Assembly (NCBI GenBank): GCA_963719875.1
Contig: CAVRDJ010000002.1
Coordinates: forward strand, 434,001 to 498,000
DNA length: 64,000 nt
DNA from: Palsa-360 sp963719875
GTDB taxonomy: Bacteria > Acidobacteriota > Terriglobia > Acidiferrales > UBA7541
Direction: 5' to 3'
Shown: piece after piece, positions 60,748 through 64,000 of the stretch
How the letters are laid out: each line of letters starts with the position of its first letter
Position numbering within the stretch: the stretch's first letter is position 1
Position numbers and translations under genes: made by a program
Notes under the pieces: model-generated
Database searches by the model: none
What the model was told of the DNA's origin: nothing
The model's input: the letters and a program-made list of their open reading frames with translations, nothing else

Positions 60748-61959
60748 ATGGGTTCCATTCTAAGAAATTTTTCGCAGATGTTGAACACGGCGATATTGCT
60801 GGCAGTCATTCTTGCGGCGATCTCAATAGGAATCGCTCTGTTGTGCATATTCCTGATGGCGCGCAGTGCCTGGCAACATTTTCGCATCCGGCGATTTGAT
60901 GCGCTTTCGCTCAAGATTCACGGGCAATGGCGCAAAATCGTGAGGGGAGAAATCCCTGCGGCAGAGTGGCGAAGCAATTCCCTGGAATGCCAAATCGTGC
61001 AGTCGATTGTGATTCAGGAGATCGGCGCGGCGACCGACAAGGACCGGGCGGGGCTGCAAGAGTTCTTGCGCTCGAGCGGCCTGCTCGATCGCTGCATCGA
61101 GCGGGTGCACCGCGGACGTGGATGGAGCCGGCGCCGCGCGATGCTGGCGCTTGGCGCGATGCGCGTGCCGGAGGCGATCGCCCCGCTCTCGGAGGCGCTG
61201 GACGACTGGCAACTCGACACTCGCCTGGCCGCCGTGCAGGCCCTCGGCCGAACGGGCCTCGCCGAAGCGGCCGAACCCATCATCGATACCTGCATGGTTG
61301 GCGGTACCAAGCTCCCTGCCGGGCCGGCCGCAAACGCCCTGGTGCGTTGCTACATGGATCAACCGGAGGCATTGCTGCCGTATCTGCGGCGCTCTTCGGG
61401 AGAATCGCGCGAGCTACTGGCGCGGGTGGCCAGCGAATTGGCCACACAAGGGATGGCGGATGAAATGGTTCTTCTGGCGGAGGACCCCCTGCCCGAAGTA
61501 CGAGCATGCGCCGCCAAGGCGCTGGCCATCGCGCCGCTGCCCCAGGCGATTCCGGCGCTCGCGAAACTGGCGCACGACGAAGTCTGGTTCGTTCGGCTGC
61601 GCGCAGTTTCGGCGCTCAACCAAATTCTGCATCCTCGAGCGATCCCGATCCTGCTCGAAGCCATGCGCGATTCGAACAACCTGGTTCGACTGAAGGCTGC
61701 GGCGGCTCTCGCCAAATTCGAACACGAATCCGTGGAAATTCTGCAAAGCATCGTCGATTCGCGCGACCGGGACGCGCTCCGCGCGATGATTTCCGCTCTC
61801 GAACTCGGCGGCGGCTTCGAAAAAGTCATGGCGCAACTCGGCGATCCCATGCATCGCGACGAAGCGACTGCTCTACTCCTCAGCGCGCTCCGCGCAGGTT
61901 CGGCGAGTCTCTGGAGTATGCGCCCCGCCGATCCTGTAATCGAATCCGTCTTTCCGTAG
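60748..61959 (+). CDS. Membrane-anchored HEAT-repeat protein
   Basis: 403 residues, ATG 60748 with GGGGAG 8 nt upstream. One helix (ILLAVILAAISIGIALLCIFLMA), then a helical array of HEAT repeats from about 105 on: RRRAMLALGAMRVPEAIAPLSEAL, TRLAAVQALGRTGLAEAAEPII, VRACAAKALAIAPLPQAIPALAKLA, VRLRAVSALNQILHPRAIPILLEAM, VRLKAAAALAKFEHES. A protein-binding scaffold on the cytoplasmic side. Substrate unknown; genes of this type often adjoin glycosyltransferases or sensors, but none is seen here. Confidence 0.85.
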   Translation: MGSILRNFSQMLNTAILLAVILAAISIGIALLCIFLMARSAWQHFRIRRFDALSLKIHGQWRKIVRGEIPAAEWRSNSLECQIVQSIVIQEIGAATDKDRAGLQEFLRSSGLLDRCIERVHRGRGWSRRRAMLALGAMRVPEAIAPLSEALDDWQLDTRLAAVQALGRTGLAEAAEPIIDTCMVGGTKLPAGPAANALVRCYMDQPEALLPYLRRSSGESRELLARVASELATQGMADEMVLLAEDPLPEVRACAAKALAIAPLPQAIPALAKLAHDEVWFVRLRAVSALNQILHPRAIPILLEAMRDSNNLVRLKAAAALAKFEHESVEILQSIVDSRDRDALRAMISALELGGGFEKVMAQLGDPMHRDEATALLLSALRAGSASLWSMRPADPVIESVFP

Positions 61960-61967
61960 ACCCTACA

Positions 61968-62043
61968 GTAGGACGGGCTTCAGCCTGTCGCTTTTATGAT
62001 TTGAGCGGGATCACAAAACCGGACAGGCTGAAGCCCGTCCTAC
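61968..62043. repeat. Palindromic repeat, family A copy 5
   Basis: GTAGGACGGGCTTCAGCCTG and CAGGCTGAAGCCCGTCCTAC, a perfect 20 bp inverted pair around a 36 bp spacer. It sits between the convergent HEAT and NtrC genes, a position fit for a two-way transcription end. Confidence 0.85.
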
Positions 62044-62053
62044 CGATACGAAA

Positions 62054-63433
62054 TCACTCCGTCTTGCGCTCTGTCTGGAGATCGATTCCGAGTTGCTGGC
62101 ATTTTTTGTAGAGGTGGCTGCGTTCGAGGCCCAGGGCGCGGGCGGTGTTGGTCATGTGGTGATGATGGCGGCGCAGCTCGGCGAGGAGCACTTCCCGCTC
62201 GAAGGATTCCAGGCGCTGCGCCAGCGGTCCGCTTCCTGTTGCGGATACCGCTTCGCCATTGTGCGGAGCGGGCAAAGCCAGGTTCACTTCCTCAGCGGTA
62301 ATATTTTCGGCGCTGGAGAGCAGCAGGACGCGCTCGACGACATTCCGCAACTCGCGCACATTGCCGGGCCACGCATATCGCTGCAAGATCTCGAGCGACT
62401 TCGGGGAGAAATGCTTTGGCCGCCAGCCGTTTTGCGACGCGACCTGCGCGGCAAAATATTCGGCGAGCGCGGGAATTTCGCCGGTGCGTTCGCGCAGCGG
62501 AGGGAGAGCAATCGGAAAAACGTAGACGCGGTGAAACAGGTCGGCGCGGAACGATCCCTGCCGGACCATTTCCTCGAGGTTGCGGTGCGTGGCAACGACC
62601 ACGCGCGCATCCACCGGGATTGGCTTGTCACCGCCGACGCGCTCAATCTCTCCTTCTTCCAGGACGCGCAGCAGCTTGGATTGCATCACCAGGGGCATGT
62701 CGCCAATTTCATCGAGAAAAAGCGTGCCCCCCGCGGCCTGCTCGAATTTTCCGACGTGGCGCGTGGCCGCGCCGGTGAAGGAACCTTTTTCGTGTCCGAA
62801 GAGTTCCGATTCGATGAGCTCGGCGGGCACGGCGGCGCAATTCAGCGTCACGAAAGGCCCGGCATGCCGCGCGCTTTTTTGGTGGATCGTCCGCGCAATC
62901 AGTTCCTTGCCGGTGCCCGTCTCTCCCTGGATCGCGACGCGGGATTCGCTGGCCGCGACGCGCTCCACTTGCGCCATGAGCCGCTCCATTGCCGGACCGG
63001 ACCAGATGATTTCGTGCTTGCCGAGGCGGCTCCGCAAATCGCGATTTTCTTCCTCGAGGTGACTCAGCCGCAGTACGTTCTCGATGGTGACAAGAAGTTT
63101 TTCCGTCGAAAGCGGCTTTTCCAGAAAATCCACGGCGCCGAGCCGCGTGGCGCGCACCGCCGTTTCCACGCTCGCCTGGCCCGAAATCATCACCACCGGC
63201 GTCGTCACCCCGGCCGCTTTCAAATCTTCAAGCAGCGAAATTCCATCCTTGCCCGGCATCACCACGTCCGAAAAAATCACGTCGAATCGTTGCGCGCGGA
63301 TGAGCTCGAGAGCGCGAGCCGCGCTGTCGCACACCGTGGCATCATATCCCGCGAGTCGAAACGCACGGGAAAGCGACGCGAGCGTGTTCGGATCGTCGTC
63401 GATGAGCAGTAGGTGTGGTTTCGGAGAGGTCAT
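62054..63433 (-). CDS. NtrX-like sigma-54 response regulator
   Basis: 459 residues. Receiver (LLLIDDDPNTLASLSRAFRLAGYDATVCD, Asp in VIFSDVVMPGKDG, EKPL), AAA+ with Walker A GETGTGKE, the sigma-54 loop as GSFTGA (one change from GAFTGA), Walker B LFLDEIGDM, LFHRVYVFPI in place of the usual LYFRLNV, and a Fis-type HTH (ARALGLERSHLYKKCQQL). The order and the variant loop resemble NtrX. It follows its kinase gene by 15 bp. Confidence 0.92.
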   Translation of the reverse strand: MTSPKPHLLLIDDDPNTLASLSRAFRLAGYDATVCDSAARALELIRAQRFDVIFSDVVMPGKDGISLLEDLKAAGVTTPVVMISGQASVETAVRATRLGAVDFLEKPLSTEKLLVTIENVLRLSHLEEENRDLRSRLGKHEIIWSGPAMERLMAQVERVAASESRVAIQGETGTGKELIARTIHQKSARHAGPFVTLNCAAVPAELIESELFGHEKGSFTGAATRHVGKFEQAAGGTLFLDEIGDMPLVMQSKLLRVLEEGEIERVGGDKPIPVDARVVVATHRNLEEMVRQGSFRADLFHRVYVFPIALPPLRERTGEIPALAEYFAAQVASQNGWRPKHFSPKSLEILQRYAWPGNVRELRNVVERVLLLSSAENITAEEVNLALPAPHNGEAVSATGSGPLAQRLESFEREVLLAELRRHHHHMTNTARALGLERSHLYKKCQQLGIDLQTERKTE

Positions 63434-63448
63434 GGGTGATTCACCGAA

Positions 63449-64000
63449 TCAGGCCGCGGTGAAAATCGGTGGGCCCGCTTGCCGGTCTTCAGCAGGAATC
63501 GTTCCTCCCAGGGAGACCTTTTGTTCCACCGGCAACTCGATACGAAACGTCGCGCCCGCCCCCGGCGCGGATTCCACTTCAATTCTTCCGCCATGATCGC
63601 TGACCACGGATTGCACGATGGCAAGACCCAGGCCGGTGCCGAGGCGCTTGGTCGTGTAATACGGGGTGAAGAGGCGCGCGCATTCCTCGGGCGTCAAGCC
63701 TTCACCGGTGTCGGTGATTTCGAGCCGCACCGCGCCGTTGCGTTGCGCCGTGCGCACGGTCAGCGTGCCGCCCGCGGGCATGGCGTCCAGGGAATTGAGG
63801 ATGAGGTTTTCGAGCGCCCGGCGCAGCAGGATCGGGTCCGCCTGCGGACGCGGAAGATTTTCGTCGAGGTATAGCTCCGGCGTGATGGGCGGACGGCCGA
63901 CGGGGGCGAGTTGCGGCTCGAATAATTTGACCGCGCCGCGAACCAATTCATTTACATCCACGTGCTCGAATTGCGGCGGTGGCATCTTGGCGAAATCGCT
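63449..64000 (-). CDS. Sensor histidine kinase, NtrY-like (5' end outside window)
   Basis: The frame is open from the right window edge to the stop at 63449 (about 183 residues seen). It holds the end of a kinase: N box LENLILNSLDAMPAGG, DTGEGL, FTPYYTTKRLGTGLGLAIVQSVVSDHGG, and GATFRIELP. The sensor and HisKA parts lie outside. Its gene is directly upstream of the NtrX-like regulator, so the two form a pair. Confidence 0.9.
   Translation of the reverse strand, partial: SDFAKMPPPQFEHVDVNELVRGAVKLFEPQLAPVGRPPITPELYLDENLPRPQADPILLRRALENLILNSLDAMPAGGTLTVRTAQRNGAVRLEITDTGEGLTPEECARLFTPYYTTKRLGTGLGLAIVQSVVSDHGGRIEVESAPGAGATFRIELPVEQKVSLGGTIPAEDRQAGPPIFTAA

Noticed and set aside
17264..62043. Repeats as a CRISPR array
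   Set aside because: The copies are single, far apart and self-complementary over their whole length; there are no regularly spaced units and no cas genes.

Overview
The window looks like chromosomal DNA of an Acidobacteriota bacterium, probably class Terriglobia. The evidence is an Oar-type TonB-dependent receptor that begins with a carboxypeptidase-regulatory domain and is followed directly by a secreted 'VWFA-related Acidobacterial' protein. HpnI/HpnJ hopanoid genes, many NtrC-type regulators and moderately high GC with GGAGG-type ribosome sites fit as well. No rRNA gene is present, so the placement rests on gene content alone.

Layout. 1-1.2 kb: end of an MFS transporter (cut by the window edge), then tRNA-Gln(CTG) and a repeat-rich spacer. 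About 2.07-11.67 kb: an integrated element with a tyrosine integrase at its right end and an HK97-fold major capsid protein in the middle. It also has several phage-type DNA-binding proteins, a terminase-small-subunit-like helix-turn-helix fused to a GIY-YIG (T5orf172) domain, a HEPN-like/membrane protein pair and a secreted trypsin-like protease. I see no portal, large terminase, prohead protease or tail gene. 11.7-15.2 kb: a PuuD-like membrane protein, isocitrate lyase, and a divergent LysR regulator. 15.2-18.8 kb: a hopanoid-lipid operon (HpnJ, an EamA-half protein, and HpnI carrying a fused EamA-half). 19.2-24.2 kb: an efflux operon (membrane fusion protein, TPR protein, MacB-type permease, TolC) without an ATPase. 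24.4-26.6 kb: a zinc-ribbon microprotein and a NatAB-type ABC exporter. 26.7-31.3 kb: fragmentary two-component genes beside a large serine recombinase, PilZ, HTH and Crp genes. 31.7-33.15 kb: an NtrC-type regulator behind a good sigma-54 promoter. 33.4-42.0 kb: a secretion/adhesin cluster (Asp-box propeller, unusual 550-residue outer-membrane barrel, PapD-like chaperone, two tandem pilin-like subunits, OmpA/PKD protein). 42.4-47.1 kb: a VirB10-like envelope protein and a regulator-kinase-lipoprotein operon. 47.4-52.7 kb: housekeeping and small genes (ThiO, CMD, VOC, polysaccharide deacetylase). 52.9-60.5 kb: TonB receptor, VWFA protein and a third VirB10-like protein. 60.7-64 kb: a membrane HEAT-repeat protein and an NtrX/NtrY-like pair (kinase cut by the window edge).

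Three families of palindromic intergenic repeats are dispersed through the core chromosome. In two places one family is inserted inside another. I saw no copy of them inside the capsid element, consistent with that element being a later arrival.

The best candidates for something new are the capsid-bearing mini-element with its TerS-like/GIY-YIG fusion, the HpnI-EamA fusion with a second EamA-half partner (a possible hopanoid-lipid flippase), and the chaperone/usher-like cluster whose barrel is much shorter than a classical usher.
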